From a virus: a stretch of 26,197 nucleotides of DNA. Both the position numbers and the translations under genes were made by a program. A model generated the notes under the pieces. That model ran no database searches, was not told where the DNA came from, and saw only the letters and a list, made by a program, of their open reading frames with translations. Below are positions 9,681 through 17,858 of the stretch, one piece after another. The stretch is taken from the IMG/VR virus record IMGVR_UViG_3300024062_000056, positions 1-26,197 of that record; one strand, 5' to 3'. Numbering within the stretch: the stretch's first letter is position 1; the number at the start of each line of letters is the position of its first letter.

Positions 9681-10485
9681 TATTTTTTAAATATTTAATT
9701 ATTGTTAATACTTCTGTTTTTAAATAAGGTAATTCATATGGTACTATTTTTTTAACAATTGGATCACCATTTTCTTGGTATTTAGTTATTGGATAACCAT
9801 TTTCATCATCTCCTTCTTTTTCAAAAATTACATGTTGTATTATTAATTTACCTGGTTTTAATTTAGGATTATGTTTTATTATTATATACATGTATAAACT
9901 TAATTGTAAATTATAATGCATTAAATTACAATCTTCAATATGTTTCAATGGTACATTTAATGTTTTATATATACCCTCCCAATTTTTCCATGAACGCTTT
10001 TTAATTTCTTTATTAGTTTTATAATCAATTATATTAACATGATTATTTACAACATCTACATAATCTGCTTGACCACATATTCCTGCTGATTTTAAATAAA
10101 CAAAATGTTCAGGATATATACCAGGAATTAATTTTTGTTCTGGAGCGTATTTTAAATCATCTATTATTTTAGGTGGTATAATAGGTAACGCTGTACCATC
10201 AATTGTTAATGTATCTAAACCAAGTAAATCAGATTCTCTTTGATTATGATAAAATGTTCCTAAAGAAGTTGCTCTATTTGATTCATTTTCCCAAATCTTT
10301 TTTATTTCTTTAGGATCTTTTCCATACCATTTAGATTTTTTATTCTTAGCAGACTTTTCTGCTTGTTGTGGATTAAAGGGTTCTTTAAAACTAGATATAA
10401 CAGAAGTTACACTAGTCCAATTTATTTTTTCATTAGGATCTATACTTTCGTAAAGATGTCCTTTTTCTTTAAATATTAAGCTCAT
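9673..10485 (-). CDS. PD-(D/E)XK nuclease, RecB/Cas4-like
   Basis: A 270-aa protein with the ordered motifs of the RecB/Cas4 nuclease superfamily: GTFYHNQRE (His80, Glu84) as motif I, GQADYVDV with Asp141, IIDYKTNK with Asp154 and Lys156 as the D-x-K catalytic pair, and YNLQLSLYMY (Gln194) as the QxxxY motif. Such enzymes cut or trim DNA in a metal-dependent way. crAss-like phages carry one in the packaging/replication border, where it may process DNA ends or branched intermediates before packaging. The start overlaps the preceding zinc-ribbon stop by 4 bases (ATGA). No fused helicase is present. Confidence 0.85.
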   Translation of the reverse strand: MSLIFKEKGHLYESIDPNEKINWTSVTSVISSFKEPFNPQQAEKSAKNKKSKWYGKDPKEIKKIWENESNRATSLGTFYHNQRESDLLGLDTLTIDGTALPIIPPKIIDDLKYAPEQKLIPGIYPEHFVYLKSAGICGQADYVDVVNNHVNIIDYKTNKEIKKRSWKNWEGIYKTLNVPLKHIEDCNLMHYNLQLSLYMYIIIKHNPKLKPGKLIIQHVIFEKEGDDENGYPITKYQENGDPIVKKIVPYELPYLKTEVLTIIKYLKNNG

Positions 10486-10781
10486 AATGATTCATTTAAT
10501 TTATCTTCTTCCTCTTCACTTAAAACTGCATTCCATCTTTTATCATCACATTCAGATGATAATGCTCTTGTTTTTAATGAAAGATCGCAACCACACAATG
10601 AACAGCATGGTTGTGTTCCTTTCACATAACATTGATTTCCTTTCAAATCAATATGAGGACATTTTTTACATATATTTAATCTTTCGTTGGCAATTAATTC
10701 AACATCTTCTTTTTTAAAGATTTTATTCTTTATTCCTTCTAGAATTTGATTTTTTGCTTTCCAAATTTTTATTATTGACAT
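10482..10781 (-). CDS. Zinc-ribbon-like cysteine-rich small protein
   Basis: A 99-aa protein with eight Cys: CKKC (38, 41), Cys51, CCSLCGC (59, 60, 63, 65) and Cys78. This is a probable zinc ribbon or knuckle covering residues 36-80, followed by an acidic tail. Small Cys-rich proteins of this kind are common in Bacteroidota phages beside the HU-like gene, but the function is unknown; nucleic-acid or protein binding is likely. Its first 59 bases lie inside the end of the HU-like gene in another frame, so the two genes truly overlap, because the only early Met codon is at 10781. Confidence 0.75.
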   Translation of the reverse strand: MSIIKIWKAKNQILEGIKNKIFKKEDVELIANERLNICKKCPHIDLKGNQCYVKGTQPCCSLCGCDLSLKTRALSSECDDKRWNAVLSEEEEDKLNESL

Positions 10782-11151
10782 ACTCTAATCTTTTTAAAAG
10801 TTTTTCATTTTTTTCTTTATTTCTTTTTTCTATTTCATCTTGCAACTTATTTAATTTTTCCATTCTTTCAATAGTTTCAAGTTTAAACTTATGTTTATCA
10901 AAAGTCATTAAATCAGAACTAGGCATATTTTTTAAATAATTTTTATACTTCTGTCTTACATCTTCAATTTTAGTTTGCCTGACTCCAAAAGTACCTAAAT
11001 TTGAAACATGTATCAAAGGAGATTCTAATTTAGATACTGTTAATCTTACAGATTTCCAATAAAAACTAATTACTTTTTCAACTATGCTTTTATCAATATT
11101 TAAATCATCTGCTGTTTTAGAAATAAAAAATTTTGATTTTTTAGGATGCAT
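10723..11151 (-). CDS. HU/IHF-family DNA-bending protein
   Basis: A 142-aa protein whose residues 1-60 match the HU/IHF fold: two N-terminal helices (KTADDLNIDKSIVEKVISFYWKSVRLTVS) followed by HVSNLGTFGVR (about 48-58), the conserved turn into the DNA-binding arms. The beta-arm region is replaced by a long Lys/Glu/Asn-rich helical tail (about 80-142), which is longer than in cellular HU (about 90 aa). crAss-like phages are known to encode IHF-type subunits near their packaging genes. It may bend DNA for packaging, replication or late transcription. It overlaps both neighbours. Confidence 0.8.
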   Translation of the reverse strand: MHPKKSKFFISKTADDLNIDKSIVEKVISFYWKSVRLTVSKLESPLIHVSNLGTFGVRQTKIEDVRQKYKNYLKNMPSSDLMTFDKHKFKLETIERMEKLNKLQDEIEKRNKEKNEKLLKRLEYVNNKNLESKKSNSRRNKE

Positions 11152-11509
11152 CTTTTCTTAAAAATTTCATATCTAAAAATATATTACCATTTGTTTGTAA
11201 TTTTAAAATTGGATTTATAGTAATAGATTTTTTACTTTTTCCTTTTTTTACTATTAATTTTTTTGCTTCTGACTTATTTAATGAATTTCTAACAGATTGT
11301 GAAGAAGAAAATATTTCTTCAGATGCTGCAAAAAAACAAAAATCAGTTAGATTTGTTTCACCTTCAATACCTAATAATGTTAAACATTCCAAATCAGATT
11401 CAGATATAGTTATATCATTTAAATGACAATGTAATAATATTTGTAATTTTACAATATCATTTAAAGACATTTCTCCCTTTTTTTGTATGTAATTTACTTC
11501 TGCCATCAT
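11141..11509 (-). CDS. Winged-helix-like small phage protein
   Basis: A 122-aa protein. Residues about 65-105 (IFSSSQSVRNSLNKSEAKKLIVKKGKSKKSITINP) read as a recognition helix followed by a basic beta-wing, the pattern of a winged helix-turn-helix. An N-terminal helical part precedes it and a short beta segment ends it. Located next to the HU-like gene, it may be a DNA-binding partner in late gene control or packaging. The fold is inferred from the residue pattern, not from a recognised family signature. The start codon overlaps the preceding stop (TAATGATG), so either of two adjacent Met codons could be used. Confidence 0.65.
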   Translation of the reverse strand: MMAEVNYIQKKGEMSLNDIVKLQILLHCHLNDITISESDLECLTLLGIEGETNLTDFCFFAASEEIFSSSQSVRNSLNKSEAKKLIVKKGKSKKSITINPILKLQTNGNIFLDMKFLRKDAS

Positions 11510-12120
11510 TATGTAGATATATCTTTTGATTCAATTAAAGTATATGTAAAATCATTGCCCCATACTTTAGATGATTTTCTAACAATATTCATAAATTGTT
11601 TAAAATCTAAAGGATTAGCAAATACTTGACATCCTGCAGAATATTTGTTAATTCTAGTAGAAGTTTCATATGCAGAACTTCTATGTATATTAATACCAAA
11701 ATAACCTTTATCAGTAGTTTCTGGATCTAAATTATATATATCATTCTCATTACCATCTCTATATACCTCAACACTTCCGTTTCTCTGACATAATGCGTAA
11801 TATTTATTTCTATGTTTGTCAATTGTATATACACCACGATATTGATTTGGAACTAATATTGCACATCCTTTTTTATTTAAAGGATGATCCATCCAAAATT
11901 TTCCTGGATCTGTTGTAGCATTCCATTGATGATAATACCAAGGTCCATTATCTTTTTTTTTATAAGAAATAGTTATAAGATCATCATAATGATTTGTAAC
12001 TCTATTGCATGTATCAGAATTTCTAATACCAACTATATTAACATTATAACTTCCTGATGTAAAAAATGCATATCCTTTAGATTCAACGGCATCTTTTACT
12101 TGATCCATTGTAAAATCCAT
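11509..12120 (-). CDS. L,D-transpeptidase-like (YkuD-type) protein
   Basis: A 203-aa protein whose C-terminal half carries GYFGINIHRSS (His146) and NKYSAGCQVF (Ser161, Gly163, Cys164). This H...S-x-G-C arrangement is the catalytic signature of YkuD-type L,D-transpeptidases, with Cys164 as nucleophile. Cellular enzymes of this type cross-link or exchange on peptidoglycan stem peptides. In a phage, a cut or exchange of the wall during entry or lysis is plausible. There is no signal peptide. The usual HG before the motif and Arg after Cys are altered (NIHR, CQVF), so activity needs testing. It is coupled to both neighbours by TAATG junctions. Confidence 0.6.
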   Translation of the reverse strand: MDFTMDQVKDAVESKGYAFFTSGSYNVNIVGIRNSDTCNRVTNHYDDLITISYKKKDNGPWYYHQWNATTDPGKFWMDHPLNKKGCAILVPNQYRGVYTIDKHRNKYYALCQRNGSVEVYRDGNENDIYNLDPETTDKGYFGINIHRSSAYETSTRINKYSAGCQVFANPLDFKQFMNIVRKSSKVWGNDFTYTLIESKDIST

Positions 12121-12428
12121 TATATTTCTTTTTTAAGCGTTCTTGATTTTGGACCAGTTGACATATTTCTCATCTCTTCTTGCATTTTTTCTTGTGAAGG
12201 TGCTTCAGGAGATGGAGCCATTGCTTGTGCCATTTGCATTTGCATTGCAAATCTTTCAAATTTTTGATTTTCTATTTTAGTTAGAAGTTCTTCGTATACT
12301 AATCTTTTTTCTAAAAAAGGAATTTCAGATTCATAATGTTTTTGAATAACTTGTTTTTGCTTTTGAATTTCTTCTTCAGTATATTCTTTTTCTTGAGATG
12401 GTTTTTCTTTTATAGATGTTTTTGACAT
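12120..12428 (-). CDS. Small helical Gln/Glu/Met-rich protein
   Basis: A 102-aa hydrophilic protein predicted mostly helical (EEEIQKQKQVIQKHYESEIP), with a Met/Gln/Ala-rich middle (MQMQMAQAMAPSP) and a basic end (GPKSRTLKKEI). I recognise no domain. It begins a leftward gene group after an 86-base spacer that carries a promoter-like element. It could be a small virion or assembly protein; confidence in its being a gene comes from the good leader and tight coupling to the following gene. Confidence 0.65.
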   Translation of the reverse strand: MSKTSIKEKPSQEKEYTEEEIQKQKQVIQKHYESEIPFLEKRLVYEELLTKIENQKFERFAMQMQMAQAMAPSPEAPSQEKMQEEMRNMSTGPKSRTLKKEI

Positions 12429-12457
12429 TTTTTTGGTTTTAAAAATTTGTAATAAGT

Positions 12458-12488
12458 AAATATACTTATAAAGTTTAAACTTTACAAA
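12458..12488 (-). promoter_or_regulatory. Leftward promoter-like element A
   Basis: Read on the minus strand, TTTGTAAAGTTTAAACTTTA is followed by TAAGTATATT. About 26 of 31 positions match the element at 16119-16149, and both precede a leftward gene at similar distance. The element also sits within a long AT inverted repeat (AAATTTGTAA...TTACAAATTT). I read it as a candidate late promoter. Confidence 0.45.
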
Positions 12489-12514
12489 TTTTTAAATTTA
12501 AAATGTGTAAGAAA

Positions 12515-12898
12515 TTATAAATGTATATTTTTACTTTTATACATTAATCTTGCAAATTCATAATTAAGAAACAATTCTTCATTTGCTTTAACATCTTTTT
12601 TGGTATAAAAATCTAATGTTCTCTTTTCTTTATTAAATTTTATTGTAACATTATTATCTTTTCTAGAATTATATATTGCTCCATAACCATATGGAATAAT
12701 GATTTCATTTTTTATTGCAAAACTGTTACAACCAATTCCTGGAATAGTTCTAACTTTTTTAAACTCATCTTTAGAAAGAAATAAACCATGACATTCCTCC
12801 AATAAAGTATCTTTTGGAATGTCATTTATAGCAAATACACCCCATCCATGGAGTATACTTTTTCTAACTTCAATGTTTGGATTTTTTTCTAATATCAT
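12515..12898 (-). CDS. SET-domain protein (lysine methyltransferase-like)
   Basis: A 127-aa protein that is essentially one minimal SET domain: HGWGVFA (about 17-23, the G-x-G S-adenosylmethionine loop), DIPKDTLLEECHG (26-38), GYGAIYNSRKDNN (71-83, the region that normally reads N-H-S), and KKDVKANEELFLNYE (100-114), where Tyr113 is the expected catalytic tyrosine. SET domains transfer methyl groups to protein lysines. The canonical His of the NHS motif is absent (IYNS). Stand-alone viral SET proteins of about 120 aa are known, for example in chlorella viruses. Here it sits between a tail-spike gene and a small helical gene, so the target could be a virion or host protein. The start overlaps the spike stop by ATGA. 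Confidence 0.8.
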   Translation of the reverse strand: MILEKNPNIEVRKSILHGWGVFAINDIPKDTLLEECHGLFLSKDEFKKVRTIPGIGCNSFAIKNEIIIPYGYGAIYNSRKDNNVTIKFNKEKRTLDFYTKKDVKANEELFLNYEFARLMYKSKNIHL

Positions 12899-15384
12899 AT
12901 ACCAGCTCCATCTTGATGGAAAACACCTTCTATTATTAAACTAAAAGGAACAATAAGATTATCACCTGATATATCAGTTGTATATTCAATATTAAATACT
13001 ATTATATCATTTTCATAAAGAGAAGATACATCAACTTCACACAATTCTATTTCATGTAACATATTATTAACAGAAGACCATGTTGTTGCACCTATTGCAC
13101 CTGATATTACATTAGATGCTCCATCTATTAAAACTGATGTATTATTTGGATCTCTTGATCCAGCTGCAGACAATAAATCTGCAGAGCTAAATTCTCTTTT
13201 AACTAAAGTTTTTCCTCCAGCAGGATCTGCAATAAAATTTCCTGAAACAGCTTGTGGTAATGCTTTTGCTGTTAATGTAATAGGATCACTATTTAAATCA
13301 ACAGCCATTCCTCCAGATTGAAATTCAACTGCACATTTTATTTTAAGAGGAAATGCTGTACATGTTCCTATTGGTATTGGAAATTGAACACTTAAAGAAT
13401 CTCCTTCCTCAATTACTGAAAAATTAATTTCATGTGTCCAATTATCTCCTGTAGTATTACCAACAGTTTCTGCATAATTTCCTAAATCTATTGTTGGATT
13501 CATGCCACCAGTTAATGAACCAGACCATACTCTACCACTTAAAAATATTGTTTTTCTAAACATTCCTAAACCTGTTCCTGATGGTATACCTACTTTAGAA
13601 ACATTAAATGCGCTATCAATTATTTTACATCTTTCAAATATTGGATAACTAACTGGAGCTCCATTAGGAACTGTTGTTCTTATTCTACACCAATATGCAG
13701 TTATAGGAGTACCTCCAACAGTAATAGACTTTGGCTGCCAATCAATATCTACAAATTTAAAATTATTTATAGAATTATATGCAGTATCATTAGTTGCTCC
13801 TAATCTATAAAATTCTTTTGATTCATCTCCTGGATTACCTCTTCTAAAAAAAGCATTTCCATAAGGATAACCTTCTTCAGCAGATGTAGCCATACAAGAA
13901 ACAATTTTCCATGCTCCTAATGATCCATCCCATATTTCAAATACATAATCCCCTAAATCACCAGTTGTAGCTGTATTTACTAACATTTCTAATCCCCACC
14001 ATTTAAGTGCATTTGAAGAAACATCATATCTTCTTGATCCAAATGTTATTGTATCATTAGTTGCTCCAGTAGGAAAAGTGAATGTACTTCCTGATTTACT
14101 TATAACATCTGTTGTTATATCAGTTATATTATTACCATCAGTTGCAGCACCTGCATTATCTGAAGTAAATGCAACCAATCCTGTTATAAAAGGAGCACCT
14201 TTACCAAATGAAGATTCAATACCTTTTTCTGAAAATCCTGCAGAAAGTTGATCAGCTCCAAATATATTAAAACTTGAATCAAATTCACTAGTTGGTTCTT
14301 GTATATATGTTAATGTAAATTCTGATTTACCAGCTACCTCTGGATTATAAATATAATTTGGTTGATGATTAGCCGATATTCTATAAATAGAACTTTCTAA
14401 ACCAACTCCTGTTGCTCCAATATCAACAGCAACAGCATATGTAACATTTTCTATTCTACCTCCAAGTAAATTAGAAGTTTGATATACACCATCTGTACTT
14501 AAAGCATTAGTAGCATTAAATATGTTTGGTGTAAATATTAATGCAGTTGGATAGTCTACTCCTGGTCCAGGTGTAATAGTTGCCCCACCTCCTTCTGTTC
14601 TAATAGCGTTAGTTACATTTGGAGAACCTGTATTAAACCCAAACATCTGGGCTCTACCACCATTGGTTGGAGCCACTCCCGTAGGATCATCTGTGGTGAT
14701 TAAAAGGACATTATCTATAGTACCAGGAGAATTAGGTACATGTATACCTTCTAAAGCTAAAACACCTGTTTCTACTCTTAATGCATTTGCCATACCTCCA
14801 CCTTCTACTCTAATATTGCTACCTATTGTTTTTCCACCACCTGTTCTATTTATTCCAGTACCTGGCCCAGTAGTTCCAGTCCCATATAATGTAATATCAT
14901 ATACTGAATTTGTACCACTAACTTGATTACATTCAACTGCAGCTTGTACAGAATTTGGAACTAATACACTAAATCCTTGTATATAACCCTGATCTCCTAC
15001 TTGTATAACATCATATGCAGTTACACTACCATCACCAATTGTTGTATGTTCCCATCCACCTTCTGATATTAAAGATAAACCTGTTATATCTAAAGTTGCA
15101 GTTTCAGGATATGTTCCAGGTCTTACAGAAATTAAATCACCAGGACTTGAAGCAGTAATTGCAGCACCTATTGTTAAATATTGTAAATCTTGTCTACCAG
15201 GTAATGCAGTACCATCGTTACCATTAACAGCATCTACCCATAATGTGTTTCCTGTAACAATTGGTGATGAACCTCCTATTATATCAGCCATTGTAGCATA
15301 TACATTAGCTGTACTAGGATTGTTTGCACCTACTGCAGCTTGATATTCATCATTTGGTAAAAATCTGTGTATTCCGTCTGACAT
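12895..15384 (-). CDS. Beta-helix tail spike or fibre protein
   Basis: An 829-aa protein. Residues about 45-340 carry the pattern of a right-handed parallel beta-helix (pectin-lyase-like, DUF1565 type): LWVDAVNGNDGTALPG, YLTIGAAITASSPGDLISVRPGTY, followed by many short repeating turns rich in Gly, Asn and Val. The C-terminal part (about 380-829) is beta-rich and probably forms trimerisation or receptor-binding modules. Such proteins act outside the cell, binding or cleaving surface polysaccharide. No catalytic residues can be assigned. It lies among other adhesion-type genes and is coupled to neighbours by TAATG and ATGA junctions. Tail spike is likely; passive fibre is the alternative. Confidence 0.8.
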   Translation of the reverse strand: MSDGIHRFLPNDEYQAAVGANNPSTANVYATMADIIGGSSPIVTGNTLWVDAVNGNDGTALPGRQDLQYLTIGAAITASSPGDLISVRPGTYPETATLDITGLSLISEGGWEHTTIGDGSVTAYDVIQVGDQGYIQGFSVLVPNSVQAAVECNQVSGTNSVYDITLYGTGTTGPGTGINRTGGGKTIGSNIRVEGGGMANALRVETGVLALEGIHVPNSPGTIDNVLLITTDDPTGVAPTNGGRAQMFGFNTGSPNVTNAIRTEGGGATITPGPGVDYPTALIFTPNIFNATNALSTDGVYQTSNLLGGRIENVTYAVAVDIGATGVGLESSIYRISANHQPNYIYNPEVAGKSEFTLTYIQEPTSEFDSSFNIFGADQLSAGFSEKGIESSFGKGAPFITGLVAFTSDNAGAATDGNNITDITTDVISKSGSTFTFPTGATNDTITFGSRRYDVSSNALKWWGLEMLVNTATTGDLGDYVFEIWDGSLGAWKIVSCMATSAEEGYPYGNAFFRRGNPGDESKEFYRLGATNDTAYNSINNFKFVDIDWQPKSITVGGTPITAYWCRIRTTVPNGAPVSYPIFERCKIIDSAFNVSKVGIPSGTGLGMFRKTIFLSGRVWSGSLTGGMNPTIDLGNYAETVGNTTGDNWTHEINFSVIEEGDSLSVQFPIPIGTCTAFPLKIKCAVEFQSGGMAVDLNSDPITLTAKALPQAVSGNFIADPAGGKTLVKREFSSADLLSAAGSRDPNNTSVLIDGASNVISGAIGATTWSSVNNMLHEIELCEVDVSSLYENDIIVFNIEYTTDISGDNLIVPFSLIIEGVFHQDGAGI

Positions 15385-15722
15385 TATTTAGTTTTTTTAG
15401 TTGTTCTTTTAGTTCTTGATCTAGAAGCTGCATTTGACATTAATTGTTCTTCCATCTTTCCTATCTTAACTTTAAGATCAGTATTTTCTTGAACTAATAA
15501 ATCTATTTTTGATTCTAATTCATCAATCTTTTGTTTTAATTCTTCTATTACTTTAGCAAGTAATTTTCCTTCTGCTCTCCACTCTTTATCTTCTTTTTCT
15601 TCTTCTCTAATTTCTTTTGCAGCAGAAATATCTATTTTCTTTTTCCAAATATTCCAAACTTCTTTTATACCAAAAGCTCCAATAAGAGCTACTAGACCTG
15701 CTATTATCGTGCTTTCTTCCAT
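15384..15722 (-). CDS. Membrane-anchored coiled-coil protein, holin/spanin-like
   Basis: A 112-aa protein with one N-terminal membrane helix (about residues 4-24, TIIAGLVALIGAFGIKEVW), then a charged helix and a long heptad-type coiled coil (about 55-100, VIEELKQKIDELESKIDLL), ending in a very basic tail (SRTKRTTKKTK). One membrane segment plus a coiled coil beside a spike gene and near an L,D-transpeptidase-like gene suits a lysis accessory protein. A tail-tube or membrane-docking role is also possible. No family assignment can be made. Confidence 0.65.
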   Translation of the reverse strand: MEESTIIAGLVALIGAFGIKEVWNIWKKKIDISAAKEIREEEKEDKEWRAEGKLLAKVIEELKQKIDELESKIDLLVQENTDLKVKIGKMEEQLMSNAASRSRTKRTTKKTK

Positions 15723-15724
15723 GA

Positions 15725-16090
15725 TTACTGAACTATTGAGATTACTAAATCAGCATTACCTGCTGTGTCTGGATCAGGATCAAAAGATATTGGACCTACA
15801 AGATTAGATTCATCAGAACTAAAAGAAACACTTTCACCTGGTTTTAATCTTCCACCTGCAACTAAAGATTCTGTAGCAGTTGACGCATTAAAAAATGATA
15901 TTGAATAAGTTGAACCAGTTGTTTGAATACCAGCTACTATTTCTCTTGATAAACTAGCAGCTCTTGTTGCTGGTGTTGGCGCACCACCTGATGCTACAAC
16001 AATTTGTTTTAATAGTTTAAGTACGCCTAATTCATAAGCATAATTACTTCCTTTGTTACCATACTTTGGATTTCCGTTACCTAAGCCCAT
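15725..16090 (-). CDS. Small virion-type protein
   Basis: A 121-aa protein starting MGLGNGNPKYGNKGSNYAY, followed by a short helix (LGVLKLLKQIVVASGG) and a beta-rich half (TYSISFFNASTATESLVAGG...). Low charge and Gly/Ser/Thr richness indicate a structural protein, possibly a fibre-tip or head decoration subunit. I cannot name a family. It is preceded by a spacer holding promoter-like element B and followed two bases later by the next gene, so it probably leads the spike gene group. Confidence 0.65.
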   Translation of the reverse strand: MGLGNGNPKYGNKGSNYAYELGVLKLLKQIVVASGGAPTPATRAASLSREIVAGIQTTGSTYSISFFNASTATESLVAGGRLKPGESVSFSSDESNLVGPISFDPDPDTAGNADLVISIVQ

Positions 16091-16118
16091 AATAAAATTT
16101 TTATAAATATATATACTA

Positions 16119-16149
16119 TAATATACTTAAAATGTTTAAATTTTACAAA
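16119..16149 (-). promoter_or_regulatory. Leftward promoter-like element B
   Basis: On the minus strand TTTGTAAAATTTAAACATTT runs into TAAGTATATTATAG, closely matching element A at 12458-12488. It lies about 30-60 bases before the ATG of the downstream leftward gene in a 78-base spacer. Candidate late promoter. Confidence 0.45.
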
Positions 16150-16168
16150 TTAAGCATTAACTTATTAG

Positions 16169-16390
16169 TTATTTATCTTTATAATAGTCAGATTCTAAAT
16201 AATATTCTTGACTTCCTGTTATTTCAGTTAGTTTAGAAATCATTTCTTCTTCTGTTAAAAAACTATATAAAGTTGGTTGACCAGTATTAAGTAGTTGATC
16301 GTTTCCTAATTTACCAAATCCTGATACATCACTATTTGTATCAATAACAATCCAATATCTATTTAAATCTGTTTTTTCTATTGTTTCCAT
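16169..16390 (-). CDS. Small hypothetical protein
   Basis: A 73-aa acidic protein (METIEKTDLNRYWIVIDTNS...) with a beta-strand-rich start and a helical end (EEEMISKLTEITGSQEYYL). Its ATG overlaps the stop of the BspA-like gene, so it is translated from the same mRNA and may be a chaperone or accessory for that fibre, as small genes after tail-fibre genes often are. No domain is recognised. Confidence 0.6.
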   Translation of the reverse strand: METIEKTDLNRYWIVIDTNSDVSGFGKLGNDQLLNTGQPTLYSFLTEEEMISKLTEITGSQEYYLESDYYKDK

Positions 16391-17847
16391 TATATACCTC
16401 CTCCATCAGTTATGGTCCAACCATAAATATTAATTAAACTTGTTCTTGCTGTCTCAGCTGGACCTCCTAAAGTATATTGTGATGAACCAAAATCAATATT
16501 AGGAATTGGAGTATAACCTACTCCTCCTGGATATGAAGATTGCAATGTTGCTTCCCATCCAACTAAAATTGCATCATAATCTGATGTTAATAATGTTAGA
16601 CCAGTCATAAAAAGACTAAAACCGTTAGGTTGCAAAGGATCAGTACCTACAGATGATATATCCCAACTAGATAAATCACTTGAAAAACCTGTAGTCTGTC
16701 TAAACAGGCCTGACATAGACTCAACATTTGAAACATCCCATGAAGATAAAGTAGATCCAGATGCAGCAAAGCTTGATGCATCATAAAATGTATTAATCAT
16801 TAGGATACCTGAACTAGTATCCCAAGAGTCAAGATTTTGACTAAAAGATGTTGCTAATCTAAAAAGTGTGCTAAAACTTGTAACATTACTAACATCCCAA
16901 CCACTTATGTCTTGGTTAAATAATGGGCAAAATGAAAACATTCCACCTATATCTGTTGCACTACTCATATCCCAAGAACTAATGTCTTGATTAAAACTTG
17001 TAGCTCTAAACATTTGATCAAATTCTTCAATTCCTGATACATCCCATGATGCAAAACTTGGATTTGCTACAAAAGGTCCACCAAAAGCAGTATTTCTTTT
17101 AAACATTACAGTAAAACCAGCTCTTAAATTTAAATCTGCTACAGAAAAAACAGGTATATCAGTTGCAGTACAATTCATAAAATGAGCTGAATCAAAAGCA
17201 CCAGCCAAATCTTTCCAAGGTTGTGTACCCCATTGTTTAATTTCTATTAGTTCATCTTGTGAACCCATAGAAATCTTTGGAAATAAACCAGAAATTTTAA
17301 CTTCATATGTACCTGCTACTGCATATGGATGAGTAATTGTGCTACCTGTATTTCCAATTACATTTTCTATTGCAGAACCATCACCCCAATCTACATATGC
17401 ATTTATAGGTAATATATTAAATCCTGCAGGACTTCTCATTATATTTATATCATCTCCAGGAGCAGCTGTTGTCCATTCTGTTATTAATGGGACATAACTA
17501 GTAGTTTGAACAACTTGATTTGAATATGATTGTCCATACAAATTTGTTGCATATGCTCTAAAATAATATGTAGTATCATTTAATAAACCATCTATATCAA
17601 GTATATCAACAGTAAAAGGACCTACACCACCACTACCTGAACTTTTAAAATTATCAGCAATTGTTGGATTAAAACTTGTGCTCCAACATATACCAGTATC
17701 TGTTACAACTCCTCCTCCTTCATCTGTAACTTCACAACTAGTATCAAAATTTGTTAATTCTATATTTGTTAAAGTCATAGTAAGTGAACCAAGAGTAGCA
17801 ATTGTTTCACCTTGACCAAAAAAACTAAAAGGAATTTGTTGTGCCAT
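16390..17847 (-). CDS. BspA-like repeat surface/tail protein with PKD-like domain
   Basis: A 485-aa protein with three parts. Residues about 15-118 look like a fibronectin-III-type beta domain (ending YYFRAYATNLYGQSYSNQVV). Residues about 123-190 look PKD-like (YVDWGDGSAIENV...HPYAVAGTYEVKI). Residues about 262-400 hold six repeats of roughly 24-28 aa built on S-W-D-x-S (Trp at about 268, 292, 317, 342, 370, 395; for example FNQDISGWDVSNVTSFSTLF). This is the BspA/DUF285 leucine-rich-type repeat of bacterial surface proteins that bind host components. In this phage it most likely forms a host-adhesion fibre. There is no signal peptide or sorting tail, which suits a virion protein. Confidence 0.8.
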   Translation of the reverse strand: MAQQIPFSFFGQGETIATLGSLTMTLTNIELTNFDTSCEVTDEGGGVVTDTGICWSTSFNPTIADNFKSSGSGGVGPFTVDILDIDGLLNDTTYYFRAYATNLYGQSYSNQVVQTTSYVPLITEWTTAAPGDDINIMRSPAGFNILPINAYVDWGDGSAIENVIGNTGSTITHPYAVAGTYEVKISGLFPKISMGSQDELIEIKQWGTQPWKDLAGAFDSAHFMNCTATDIPVFSVADLNLRAGFTVMFKRNTAFGGPFVANPSFASWDVSGIEEFDQMFRATSFNQDISSWDMSSATDIGGMFSFCPLFNQDISGWDVSNVTSFSTLFRLATSFSQNLDSWDTSSGILMINTFYDASSFAASGSTLSSWDVSNVESMSGLFRQTTGFSSDLSSWDISSVGTDPLQPNGFSLFMTGLTLLTSDYDAILVGWEATLQSSYPGGVGYTPIPNIDFGSSQYTLGGPAETARTSLINIYGWTITDGGGI

Positions 17848-17858
17848 TTTAAATAAAT

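Noticed and set aside
14663-14926. Rightward ORF within the spike gene
   Set aside because: Low-complexity Pro/Val/Ser translation lying antisense to a well supported beta-helix gene; a shadow frame.
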